A stretch of 64,000 bases of DNA from Hormiphora californensis (GCA_020137815.1 CM035362.1:5819715-5883714); one strand, 5' to 3'. Positions 11,994-22,865 are shown, counted from the stretch's first letter. Numbers and translations are program-made. The notes: generated from the sequence alone by a model not told the origin.

Positions 11994-13463
11994 ATGATAC
12001 GATTCCTTCTCTTCACAGCTGCATTGTGGGGGACAGTGGTTCTCACAGGTTGGTTATAACTTATTAGCTCAATGAAAAATGTGTATCATAGATATGGTAA
12101 TAATTTTATTTGCAGTATAATAGTGCATACTATAATTACAATGTCCATAATTCCTGTCTATATGAACAGTTGTATCGGGCTATAGCAGTTAATTGTAAAT
12201 CACGACATATTAATTGCAAAATGTGTACATAAACGTGCACAAAGTTAGTAATTATAAATACATTATTTTCGTTTAGACTGGACAGCTGTAGACCGAAAAG
12301 TTAAGATACCCTGGGACCTGGAGGAAAAACCTCTCCAGATAAAAACGAACTCCACACTGGGAAGTGATGAGAAGATCAAGGTGAACATGTTCGACAGGGA
12401 CAAAAGCTGGATCAGTTTGGTGGATATGAAGTTCTCCTCCCCAATGCAGTATTGGATAGGCCCCTGCAGCACCAGCTGGGCAGACCTGCCAGTACAACCC
12501 CCGGTAAAGGTGGAGCAGATCTGGACGATCACTAAATCAGAGACCGCTCTCATCATCACATGTAATGGTATTACGGTGCTGAACTACCTGTTCGCAGATG
12601 GTTCAAACAAAAAGTGTGTTGAAAAGCTGGGTGGTGATGTGGTGGAGCAGATAAATTTTCACACTAATGACACCGCATCTGACTTCTATAATGGTGCGCC
12701 AGGTAAGAATGAACAATTCAGTTTATACCGTTTACTGCTGTAATAGTATACTTGTTGAGTATTAGGGGTTGATTTACTCGACAACGGGGCTATGATCACG
12801 TGAGTTTACTGTTTGGTTATCTCTTTTCAGAACCAGTGGAGTGCCCTGCATTTACAGTTGAAGACTCGACACAAGGAAACTGGACTGCCTCACCAACAGG
12901 GACAACTGCCACCATCGAATGTGATGCTGCTCACAGACTTAATGGAAGTGAAACACTGAATTGTCAGGAGGACGGATCGTGGTCAAGTGACGTACCACAG
13001 TGTGATAAAATCAGTAAGTTTAGAGACATGTAGAAATGTACCATACCTTTTTCAGACCGAATATTCTATAAAAATTGACAGCTAACAGGCTCACATCGCA
13101 GTGTGTCCTGCCTATCATAACACACTTGATGGATCGATAGAGGAGAACTGGCCGGCTACAGATCCCGGAACGAACATTACAATCACCTGCGAGTACAAGC
13201 ATGTACTGATCGGTGACGTGATAACCTGTCAAGACGATGGAACGTGGAGTGACCTGAATGCTAAATGTATTCGACTGAGTGAGTTTATAATTATGTGTGG
13301 AGGGGCCGGGGGGCTGCGGGGGGGTATGCTATGTTTCACCTTGTCCTTTGCTGCTGTAGGGGTGTCAATGAGAAATGGGGGTCATGGTAGACTAGAAGTA
13401 CAGATGACAACGACAATTATAAGTCAAATAAAAGTAGCTGGGAACTTTTACTTGACAGCCTGA
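11994..13463 (+). CDS. Secreted sushi-domain protein, copy 3 (extended C-terminus)
   Basis: Exons: 11994-12048, 12277-12702, 12831-13013, then 13102 onward. The domain order is as in copy 2: signal peptide, ~142-aa module, sushi, divergent sushi. The reading frame does not stop at LSEF but runs to TGA at 13461-13463, giving 341 aa. An 81-nt segment, 13279-13359, starts GTGAGT and ends CTGTAG, is a multiple of three and has no stop. It may be an intron (314 aa if removed) or retained coding sequence. AATAAA at 13427-13432 lies inside this extended frame, so the true 3' end is uncertain. Confidence 0.72.
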
Positions 13464-13956
13464 CAGACGTTTGAATAACTGGTGCTTTACGGTATCATAG
13501 TAATAATACATTATAGGTGGGTATATGTCAAATGGTGGACTAACAGAGAATTAATTCTGACTGAGTAGTCCGACAAAGTAACCAAGTTTTCAGATCATCA
13601 TCGAGTACCATGGCGAAGACCCCACAGGTACTCAGACCACGTCAAGGGACCCACAATACGATAGCCCCAAAACTCGGACTCACATTGACTTAGCAAGTGT
13701 CCACTGTCCAGTAACCAGGCTCTCTTGACCCCGACACAGACAGGGCCACCACCACACAGACAGGGCTGTGCAGGAGGATGAAACCCCGGGAATTCGAAGA
13801 GGACATGTAAAGGCATACTCAGTGAGTATTCCTGTTCCAAGGAGCAAACCGAAACAAAGTTTATCTCCCTAATTACATACTAATTAGTAATTACCTAATA
13901 ACATACTAATTACATAATAATTACCTAATTACCTAATTATAACCTAATATATTCAC
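13464..13956. other. No gene recognised between copy 3 and the Piwi fragment
   Basis: This holds ordinary unique sequence to about 13860, then AT-rich repeats built on CTAATTAC to 13950. An open frame on the minus strand (13598-13840) does not resemble PAZ or any family I know. I searched both strands for the expected next Piwi exon and found none. Confidence 0.6.
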
Positions 13957-14386
13957 CTATCAGTTCCTTGTTGGCAGTGTGCTTCAAACTGGATGGGTTC
14001 TGTCGGTACAGCTCTATCAGTCGATCCATAGCCGTATCAGTGCGGATCATTTTATGGGACACGTTGGTTTGTAACATAAATCCTCCATCCCTCTTTTCTA
14101 CTGATGTTACATACCTGAGGAAATGTTTTAAAAATAAAGAAATTAATTAACCAATTAATTGAGTAATTACATAGTAAAATAAGTAATTGTACGTGAATTC
14201 GTAGTTCTAATTTAATTCTTACCCAGGCCACAGTTCCAACTTGTGTTTTTCTAGCACCTTCTTGTCCTCTGGATTACTGTAATGATTCTTACCCAGCCTA
14301 GCATACCTGGGAGTATGAGGATATTGAATAACCTGGGAATGAGGGTAATGGTTGTTTACCCAGCCTAGCATACCTGGGAATGAGTT

Positions 14387-14512
14387 GCCTGGCTAGACTG
14401 TGTTTCGGGCGGGAGGGTTAGAACATTTAACAAGGAATAAGGGTAATGGTTGTCTTGCTCGACCCTGTCTCCCGCGCCCCGCACGGGTAGAACAAGGAAA
14501 TGGATATATTGA
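14387..14512. repeat. Dispersed repeat ending AGGGTTAGAACAT
   Basis: Contains GCCTGGCTAGACTGTGTTTC followed by GGGAGGGTTAGAACATTTAA, then a related half-copy (CTTGCTCGACCCTG). Matches occur at 37850, 42228, 47609 and 55909. It lies in a Piwi intron. Confidence 0.55.
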
Positions 14513-14892
14513 ATAACCACCAACAGAGAGCCAAAACCATGGAACAAAGAGGTCCAGGTTTCAAATAAAATAAAGTTCTAAGTTGTCCAAATCGAACATA
14601 AATTATCAAATTTAAACTTACTTTAATTTTGAGAGTACAGTTCTGAATATAATGTTTAGAAGTGGAGTACATTCCTCAAGATTGGTGGTATCAGTTAGTT
14701 TGTAGATTATTTGTACTACCGTTCCTGAGGCAATTTATATCATGAAATATAATGGATAGAACGCTACATCAACAAGACATTTGATTGGGTTACTAAAAAA
14801 ATATGACGACCCTCCTGATAACCAACAGAAATTGAAGCAACAGTATTTCATCTCTTCTAGACTTCTTTAAAAATATGAAAGTGTGTCTCGCA

Positions 14893-14978
14893 TCGATTTG
14901 CCGAGATGCTCGGGGGAAAGGGTTTTGCCCGGTAAATTTCGGTGTTCCGGTATATTTGGGCCGGTAAATTGGGGTACA
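14893..14978. mobile_element. Truncated pogo-like MITE
   Basis: Holds GCTCGGGGGAAAGGGTTTTG, CCCGGTAAATT and GCCGGTAAATTGGGG, the internal and terminal motifs of the family. The TIRs are incomplete. It is intronic in the Piwi fragment. Confidence 0.55.
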
Positions 14979-16221
14979 ACCACACATACTTGTTTGGGGA
15001 TGTATACTCTCTGTTGTTGTTGACTGTAGTTTAGTAGACGTATACAAGACAGCACCATCAAACTTCCATGCTCTGACGTCATGAAGATGGGGCTCCAATA
15101 ACTTGTGTCTGCGGGTATATAAAAAGGAAATAAAAGTTTGTAATAGTCTGCTGAAAACAATATTTCCCTTGACTCTTGAGACGCCCTTGTTTGAGTTATG
15201 AACAATTCAATATATGTCGAATTTGTCGGTCTTTTCTCACCTGAGGAACACGCTATCAACTTCTGGTTCCATTGTCACGTGGTACTGGTAGGTCTGGGAG
15301 TTGGGGAATCGAACTCTGATAAAGTTTGTCAGGACCTCTATTTTCTCTCCCACCCTACTGAACGCTGGCCTCTCCGGGAGATCCTGATAAATAGGGGATT
15401 AATATAATTAAATAATTAAATATAGGGGATTTTTTACTATTTAGCGTGTCAAGAAATGGGTCAACATGGTGAGATATTGCATAGCTGTCGTATTTTAATT
15501 TGTATCCCGGTAGAAAATCTACTAAACACTAACTCGCTATGAATGTCACCGTTTTTGTGAAAGCTTGGACAATTGTCACCCAGGAATCAGACTCTTAAAT
15601 TTCACAACACATGCATCATATTTAACTAGTTTTACGTTGTAGTTAACCCTTTGAGGCCCAGGGTCATATGTCCAAAAGTTTGAGGCTTCGTAGACTTACC
15701 GCAGACTGATGCTGTATAACAGAAGGCTGAACGGGTGATGATGTCACTTCAGGTGATGATGTAACTTCAGATCTAGTACTCTGGTGGGCAGCAGTGGTAG
15801 AGCTAGATGCAGAAGATGGGGGTCCCTTAGTGCTGGAGGACTGTCTGGGAATGAGCGGGGGAGCTCCTAACAGGGAGCTGAAATTGAGACAGTAATTAGC
15901 AGTAATTAGCAGTAATTATTTATGTGGCTAATTATTAGTACATAATTAGTAGAAATTAGTAATATGGATAATCGAATACAATCATTTCGTTTTCCATTAG
16001 TTTAAGCTCCAGGTAACAATGTCGAGCACTTTCGCTAGTATCTTTTCGATTAGTGTAATGAGACTAATTGTTAAACATTCATTACCAAATTAATGATGGA
16101 ATTTATTGCGTGTGTTATATTATTTTTACCTCTGTATTTTAATTAGTTTGGTTCTTCTGATAGGTGGTAGTCTCTCTTCTTCCCTCAGCGCCCCTCTCAT
16201 TAGCAACCCTCGACCCAACAT

Positions 16222-16785
16222 GACTAGAACTGTAATAATGGATTAAACTAAATTAGTTAGTTAATTAATTAATTAAACTTTATACAGTCGGACCCCGGTA
16301 AATATCGGACTGTAGTCAACTAAACTGACCCGAAATATATAATGAGAAACTACACATTTAGAAGAAATTTAGGAGAAATTGTTAAGAAGTAAAATAAAGA
16401 TAACCCACAATTCAAAAATTAAATTAAGTTAGCATGCGATATACACATATTGTCAGCTTCTATAGGAACATTTTTAGTCATGTTTCCACTTCCAATACAT
16501 GTAATAATATAATCCGAACAGTAGATGATAACCCATTAATAAATAACTTTAGACCAGGAACCGACCGACACAAGTAAACAACCAATCAGAACTCGTTATT
16601 TAGGTCACGTGACTGGTTATCAGCCAATCAGAGATCCTGATTCGGTCGGTTCCTGTTTTAGACCAAACTAAAAACGTCAATAAAGTTGTCAGAACGTCAC
16701 TGTATCTCTAGACTCTCATAGAGATATCTATTCTTCTGATAGAGTCGTCTCTCTATTATAACATGGCGTCCTCTCGTGGATCTCT
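16222..16785. other. Spacer between the Piwi fragment and the kinase
   Basis: AT-rich sequence with a lone pogo-like TIR end (16285-16310) and one MITE (16555-16655). No coding sequence is seen. Confidence 0.6.
16555..16655. mobile_element. hAT-like CCAAT/E-box MITE, copy B
   Basis: TIRs CAGGAACCGACCG and CGGTCGGTTCCTG, flanked by CTTTAGAC (16547-16554) and TTTTAGAC (16656-16663), an 8-bp target duplication with one mismatch. The core has CCAATCAG, GTCACGTGAC and CCAATCAG. Confidence 0.9.
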
Positions 16786-16938
16786 GCAACTAGTGAAAGT
16801 CCACACTTTCTCTCTGCAACTAGTGGAAATCCACACTTTCAAGAGCTGCAACTAGTGGAAGTCCACATTTTCAAGAGCTGCAACTAGTGGAAGTCCACAT
16901 TTTCTCTCTGCAACTAGTGGAAATCCACATTTTCAAGA
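16782..16938. repeat. ~31-bp repeat that includes the kinase stop codon
   Basis: Five units of GCAACTAGTGGAAATCCACA plus a variable TTTC/AAGAG joiner. The unit nearest the gene encodes the last residues (ENVDFH) and the TAG stop at 16914-16916. The repeat is therefore a tandem amplification of the coding 3' end. Confidence 0.75.
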
Positions 16939-19210
16939 GCAAAACTAGAATTACTTTCCAGCATATCAAGTTTCTGAATCACAGTGTCAATGTCAGGTCG
17001 CTTCTCAGGATCAACCTAAATGAGGTTAAATGAGTGTTAAACCTAGTGGATCAACCTAGTGGAGTGGAGGTGTAGCTGGATGTGTAATTTAAAACTGGAA
17101 TAACGACATGTAATAGTACGGAGCTAAACATTTTTAGTGTTAAACTGAGGTTAACCAAATTAAATCTGAGGCTAACCAAATGAGCAATAAGGTTAACCAA
17201 ATCAAACCATAAAAGTTAACCAAATCAAGTTGTAAAACTTCACATTACCTGAAGCATAAACTCAATAAAATCAATGAGTCCCTTCGAGTAGTTAACATCA
17301 GTAGGGTATTTGATGTGTCTGTTTAGAACTGCCAGTGCTATACTGCCTCCCTGTTCCGTAGTAATCCACTCGAAGGGGGACCGGAGAAAGGCCATGTTAT
17401 ACAGCGTACATCCCAGTGACTGAAATACACGTGTGTCATCATTAGAAAGTGAAAGAGGACTAATAGAGTGGAATTATCGAAAAGCTACAACGCAACTCAT
17501 AAATCTTTCAGGAATTTTAAAGGTTTAGTAGTGGGGAGTGGGGTCAGGGGTGTTGGTCGTTGGAGGGGAGGGAGTAATGTCACACCACTATAACTCCTAA
17601 AACACCAAAACTAACATACCAAAACACCAAAACTAACATACCAAAACACCAAAACTAAAACACCAAAACTAACATACCCAAAACTAACATACCCAGATAT
17701 CAACTTTTTCGTCGATAACACAGTCATTATCGACCTCAAAGAGCTCTGGTGCTCGGAAGGGAAGTGTGCTCCTCTCTGCAGCGAGATCTTGCATTGCAAG
17801 AGCCTCTTTTCTGGAGGATATCTTACACCGTCCCTGTATTACCGAACCAAAATCCATGAGAATAGTTCCCCCGTCATCGCCTATCATTACATTACCTGGT
17901 GGCGGGTTTAAAAGGTCAAAAACAACGAGATCATATATTTTTTGGGCAATCTGTACTGCAATTTCTTCAGAAATCATAGCTTCATTGGCCAACTAAGGGT
18001 GGGATGTATTAAAGGGGTTAAACTCTCTTTAAACCCTGTTCCCTCACCTGGCTTCACATCTCTGTGGGTTAGTGGTCCACTAGGGTAGTTATGCATAACG
18101 TGGAGAGCTCGACAGATCCCCCGAAACAGGGAATATACCACCCTCTCCTTTAGGTGACTGTTTCCGTTCTCTATCCTCTCGATTATCAGATCGGCCAAGC
18201 TACCGTTCTGAGGATAATTATCTATATTATCAAGCTAGCTTCAGTAGTAATATCTTTTGTATTTAACACGCTTGTCAAGGGTTAGCTTGTTTTGTTCAAA
18301 CCCTTTTTATTATTCAAAAAGTTGTGAGGCACAGGGAAATATGGTCGAGAAAGGCAAGGAAAGGCCGGGCCTAATATATCGAGAAATAGGAACTAGGTAA
18401 AGGCCGTAATAATATCGCGGTCAATATTTACCAGGAACCTACCAACACAAGTAAACAACCAATCAGATCTCATTATTTAGGTCACGTGAGTGGTTATCAG
18501 CCAATCAGGGACCAGTATTTACTGATTCGGTCAATACATTTACCTTGTAATAAGGTAGAAGTAGGTTGATCTCCGTATGTCCATCCTTCAAGTTGACCAT
18601 ATTGTAGTCAAGCAATGGAATAATATGCGGAGAGGCAAACAGTTTGTAACATTTTATCTGAGGGAAGCAAGAATACGTATCAAAACCGGATTTTTTATTT
18701 AGCAAAAGTCAAAACAAAAGTTTTATTCGACAGGATAAGTATCAAATAAGTATCATTTCTACAGATTAGAAAACATATATATTGCGTACCTCATCTTTAG
18801 CTAGTGCAATCTGATCCTCTTCCTGGGCGAGGATCCTTTTCACCGCATATTGTTTCCCTGTTTTCAGGTCCTGCGCTAGCTGCACAAAACTAAAACCCCT
18901 GGAAGCAGAATCTTGTTAAATCACAATTGGAATTTTGAAAAACAAACCTGTCCTTGATATTTTTTGTTGTAAAACACGTATATATTTCCTGTGCACGATA
19001 TACCTACACAACTTACCCCTCGCCAACACGTTGTAGTAGTCGGAGATAGAAGCTCTGTCTAGACTTGTGTCTAGACTTGTGTCTGTCTAGACTTGTGTCT
19101 GTCTAGATCCAGCAGTCTAGACCTGTGACCTGTATCATGTCCATGTCTTAGTCTAGATCTGTCTTTACTTACCCCTCGCCAACACGTTGTAGTAGTCGGA
19201 GATAGAAGCT
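16914..19210 (-). CDS. STK16: STK16 (MPSK1)-like serine/threonine kinase
   Basis: Exons in transcript order: about 19210-19173, 18898-18790, 18657-18544, 18207-18048, 17895-17693, 17419-17249, 17015-16914. Phases join correctly. Visible kinase landmarks are the glycine loop VGEGGFSFV, the lysine in YAVKRIL, the catalytic loop HRDVKPGNV, the magnesium motif as MDFGS, then APELF and DIWSLGC. The insert EALAMQDLAAERST and the motif CVIDEK are characteristic of STK16, a Golgi-associated, acylated kinase of about 305 aa. The recognised part is ~300 aa. I could not find the initiator exon, which in the family carries the Met-Gly-Cys acylation signal. The glycine-loop exon is present twice (19017-19054 and 19173-19210), both with intact donors. 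Confidence 0.8.
18431..18532. mobile_element. hAT-like CCAAT/E-box MITE, copy C
   Basis: The left TIR CAGGAACCTACC is present; the right end is shortened to TGATTCGGTC. Flanks are CAATATTTACC and CAATACATTTACC. The right flank holds the splice donor of the kinase exon (18544|18543). The E-box reads GTCACGTGAG. Confidence 0.8.
19012..19210. repeat. Duplicated kinase exon separated by TCTAGAC-rich repeat
   Basis: A 43-bp segment with the exon end and donor of the STK16-like gene occurs at 19012-19054 and 19168-19210. Between the copies are repeats of GTCTAGACTTGTGT, a sequence also abundant at 24330-24830. Confidence 0.75.
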
Positions 19211-19686
19211 GTTGATTATAAGAGTTTCAGTCCTTACACACGCACACAAATAATTACCCATTTACACATTAGGGACCTGGAGAGGAGGTAGAAAATGTAT
19301 GGGCAGTGGCACTGACATGGAAAGTGCAAACCATGGGCCATGGCCAATGCGGATCCTAGGTCCCACGGGATTTGTTCTTTTGATACAAAAACTAGTTGCG
19401 CAGGCTACAAAATGTATGTCCTTGTAGTGACTTTGTTCCCTAAAACTAATGATGGAAGTCGTCAACACCCAACACTGGCTGGATTGCGCTCGGACCGAGC
19501 CGCTCGGCTCGGTCCTGAACGCCCGACGCCGAACGGTGGTTCGGCTCGTTATCGGGTTTGAGAGAGCAATATAATAACTTAGAACCCTACTTAGGGGGAG
19601 CGAATATTCTTGCAGTGAGTAAAGCAATGAAGTCGCGGGTCGCAGACGCCGTGGGCATGCGAAAAATTAAAAAAAGAAGAAAAAAT
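19211..19686. other. No recognisable gene
   Basis: Open frames exist on both strands (19262-19627), but none shows a family motif or splice structure. They overlap each other and I do not call them. Confidence 0.5.
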
Positions 19687-20100
19687 TGGCATAAAGTCCG
19701 ATTTTTAATAAAGCGAACCGCAAAAAATTCCCACGCACCGTGGGAAAGTTTTTTGTCGGTTGTTTCGATCATATCTCTGGCTCCTGATAAGATAAAGACT
19801 TGATCCTGGTTGCGTTGGAAAGAGAAAAATGTTATCTTTCCAATGCGACCAATGACAAGTCTCTATCTTATCAGGAACCGGATTTAGCACGCGCAAATAG
19901 AATTATATTATTATTAATGCGCGTGAGCGGTTCGCATTATTAAAAATCGCACTTTATACTCCATTTTTTTTTCAACTGTTCACCCCCCAAAGTCGTGCGC
20001 GGAATTGTTTTGCGTGTTTATCACATGTTAACGTGTAGCGCGCGCAGCGTAAATTAAAATATCGCACGCGCACGAGTTGAGGGGTGAACAGTTGAATAAA
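19687..20100. mobile_element. Two adjacent fold-back hairpins
   Basis: Hairpin 1 (19687-19962) pairs ATAAAGTCCGATTTTTAATA with a near-complement ending at 19962. It has an inner stem of CTCCTGATAAGATAAAGACT against 19858-19878. Hairpin 2 (19972-20095) pairs CAACTGTTCACCCC with GGGGTGAACAGTTG. Both are intergenic. Confidence 0.65.
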
Positions 20101-21087
20101 AATGGACTTTACGTTGCAGGCCCCTTATAATATTGCGGGGGTGCGCGCATGAGGGGGCTGCAGCGCATTCCAAAAGAAAAAAGTGAGGGAAAAAATCTGG
20201 TGAAATTTTGCCTGGACAAGTTTTAAAAATGATTCAGGTCGGTGTTACCCGACCAAAGAAAATACAATAATAATTTAATTAATAATTTAAAAACACACTC
20301 AAAAAATAAATATAGTTAAAAAAAAGAGGAAATCTGGAGAAGTGGGGAGGGAGATGGGGGAGGGAGAAGGGATCAAGGTATCTGTGTATGGGGGGGGGGT
20401 GCATAGTGATAGAGTTGGTGGTAAGTGGAGAAGAGAACAGTGTGGTTAAGGGAGTGGGAATGACCGGGTGGAAGGGTGAGAGAGAGAAACACGATGCTAA
20501 GAGAGAGGTGAACAGCAGTGAGGTGGAGAGGGAGCACTTAAACAGGGGGAAAGGAAGAAGGGAATAGAGGTAGTAAGACAACGTGCGGGAGGCGGGGGAC
20601 CGGAGGTAAAGGAGGACTGAGGCTGACGAAGAGCACTGAGAGCAGCTAGGGATGGGTTCCTGGGAAAGGGCAGCGAGGTCTGGAGAAAAGGGTGAGATGA
20701 AGGAGGGCCAGAGGTGAGGAATGGAAAAGGTGAGAGTACCAGAAGAGCAAGAGGCGAGACGATGATCCGGATCAAAAAGGGGGGGGGGGGCTGGAACGAG
20801 GAGGGAGATAGGGATCCCTAAAAAAGTTCAGTATTTACACAGAGTTTACACAGTCATTACACCCAGAGCGGCGCGTGCTGCGTTTTGCGGCCTTTTCTAA
20901 GAAAATATTGGATTGTAAATGTAAATGTAAATGTAAATGTAAATGTAATATAATCATTTATATATACCACTTTATAGTGTAAAATATTGGAGCATGCACT
21001 ACTAGCCAACGCTCTACACACTCCTCACTTTCAAAAGTGGTACAGATACAAAACATGAGCATACATAAATAGTTAATTTGTAGGGAA

Positions 21088-22008
21088 CTATCCCACTTGG
21101 ATAACATTATTGCGGATGAAATAACAGCCGTCTGGATCTTCTAATCGTAACCGTTTCAAAGTGGACCTGAGAGCTTTTTGCTCCTTCAGTTCAGAGGGCG
21201 TTAGGTCCGGAGAGAGATAAACAGCCGAAAACTGTTTGGAGTCCTTGAGGTTTCGTGCTTTTTTGAGCAGCGCCAGGAGAGTCGATCTCTTCTCCAGTGA
21301 TACTAAGAGCGGTCTAGGGCGCTTCTCGTTTCTTTCCCCGATGCGTTTCGTCGTTGTCACCTTTGGTTTCTCTTGCAATTCCTCAAACAGTTCGTCCAAA
21401 GTAGTTTTAGCTACTCTATCCGTTGTTTCTGGAAGACCAAACACAACCAGGTTCTTCTCTCTTCCGGGCTGTTGGACGGGAGTAGGGTGATGTAAAGGTG
21501 GCAGTTTTCCCAATTTGGGGGAGGTTGCAGCACAATTCTGTGCAAGAACAGTAGAGTAGGCTTTCACCTTCTGCACCGATGCTGTCACTGTACTGAGTTG
21601 TTGGTTCTGTTGGTTGATAACCGTTTGCTGAAGCTCGATCACGCTAACCCGATGACGGTCAAGTTCTTCTTTGCATTCACGCAGCTGCTTCTCGAGGTTT
21701 TCCACGCTGATAACAGTTTTAAAATTGTTCATTGTTGCTCGGGCAAGTTTCATACTGGAGAGGAAAATACGCGAAGTAGCCTCAATTGTTTCACTCGTAG
21801 TTCGGTCCTTGAGACAATGTCTAAAATACGAACCCCAGTGCTTGCAAGGCGAAGCTACGTTGTCGTTGGTTAACGTTGAATCAGGTGCAGTTTGGATCTG
21901 TTTATAACATTGATTAAACTGAGCTAGGGTGATACTCATCGTGTTGGGATCATCAGTCGAATTCAACCGGTAAACTTCAGAAACAAAGTTATCTACTGTC
22001 TCTTTCAA
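21088..22008 (-). CDS. LINE ORF1-like protein frame inside the TIR element
   Basis: An open frame of about 306 codons ending at TAA. It has a central coiled coil (roughly residues 95-150, LEKQLRECKEELDRHR) and a C-terminal RNA-binding-like region with NLVVFGLPE, KRIGER, RPLLVSL and YLSPDLTP. This combination is typical of the first ORF (nucleic-acid chaperone) of many non-LTR retrotransposons. There is no ATG at the upstream end: the frame stays open beyond a TTG at 22008, and the first internal Met is near 21940. It is probably a captured or nested retroelement fragment. No reverse transcriptase lies next to it. Confidence 0.6.
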   Translation of the reverse strand: MKETVDNFVSEVYRLNSTDDPNTMSITLAQFNQCYKQIQTAPDSTLTNDNVASPCKHWGSYFRHCLKDRTTSETIEATSRIFLSSMKLARATMNNFKTVISVENLEKQLRECKEELDRHRVSVIELQQTVINQQNQQLSTVTASVQKVKAYSTVLAQNCAATSPKLGKLPPLHHPTPVQQPGREKNLVVFGLPETTDRVAKTTLDELFEELQEKPKVTTTKRIGERNEKRPRPLLVSLEKRSTLLALLKKARNLKDSKQFSAVYLSPDLTPSELKEQKALRSTLKRLRLEDPDGCYFIRNNVIQVG

Positions 22009-22448
22009 TTGTACAAATATACATTTATTGTCCGCTTTTCATTGTCCATATTTTAAAGAACAACACGAGTTCTGTTAGGTCTTGACTACTTGCATCACTT
22101 GGTGCGGACTTCGTCTCACTAACTCTCGTTTCAAAAGCGGTTAGTTCTATACCAAGGATTTCCAATTATTATTGCAAGATGGTATTTTTCTGAAGGTAGG
22201 TCTTGTTAGTTAAACAACATTTAAATCGGATGATGAAATATACTGTCTCTGCTTACTGCAGATTGATAAAATATGCTCTTGGATCTAGGGATCCAGAAAT
22301 AAATACTTTAGCACCAGGGCTTTAGCCCTTAAACAATCGATACTGTCTTATACAACCTGGGTGAGGACTGAGGATCCGACTACTTCACCTGTAGGAGAAC
22401 CAAGGAGCGGAAGAGAAGTCATACTCGCTGTAGCCTGCATCTCACCAC

Positions 22449-22865
22449 ACTGGCTGTACTTCTATAAGTGAAGCCCAACACACTCCACTACACCATGCCA
22501 TACCGACTGTACTTCTATAAGTAGAGCCCAACACACTCCACTACACTACACCATACTGGCTTCACTTCTTTAAGTAAAGCCCAACACACTCCTCTGCACT
22601 ACACCATACTGGCTGTACTTCTATAAGTAAAGCCCAACACACTCCACTGCACCACACTATACTGGCTGTACTTCTATAAGTAGAGCCCAACACACTCCAC
22701 TGCACTACACCATACTGGCTGCACTTCTATAAGTAAAGCCCAACACACTCCACTGCACTACACCATACTGGCTGCACTTCTATAAGTAAAGCCCAACACA
22801 GCAGCAGCACTACACCATACTGGCTGCACTTCTATAAGTAAAGCCCAACACGCTCCACTGCACAA
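22449..22865. repeat. 54-bp minisatellite
   Basis: About eight units containing CTGGCTGCACTTCTATAAGT and AAAGCCCAACACACTCC. It is located inside the TIR element. Confidence 0.8.

Larger units (their letters stand above)
13957..16221 (-). pseudogene. Piwi-family gene, 5' portion only
   Basis: Exons in transcript order: 16221-16130, 15877-15700, 15383-15241, 15108-14990, 14724-14622, 14276-14223, 14114-13957. All phases agree and they give 282 residues from ATG. The start has Gly/Arg spacing (MLGRGLLMRGAL), typical of Piwi N-termini, where such arginines are methylated for Tudor binding. A Ser/Thr-rich linker follows, then the N domain (EVLTNFIRVRF, YQYHV), the linker (FDGAVLYTSTKL) and the pre-PAZ block (LELWPGYVTSV, FMLQTNVSHKM), ending at ANKELI, where PAZ should begin. 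Piwi proteins are usually ~850 aa, so about two thirds, including PAZ, MID and the slicer domain, is absent from the window. It may be a truncated gene, or the rest may lie to the left across a very large intron or a misassembly. Confidence 0.8.

Noticed and set aside
13598-13840. Continuation exon of the Piwi gene
   Set aside because: The translation has no PAZ motif, and no acceptor in the right phase leads into it.
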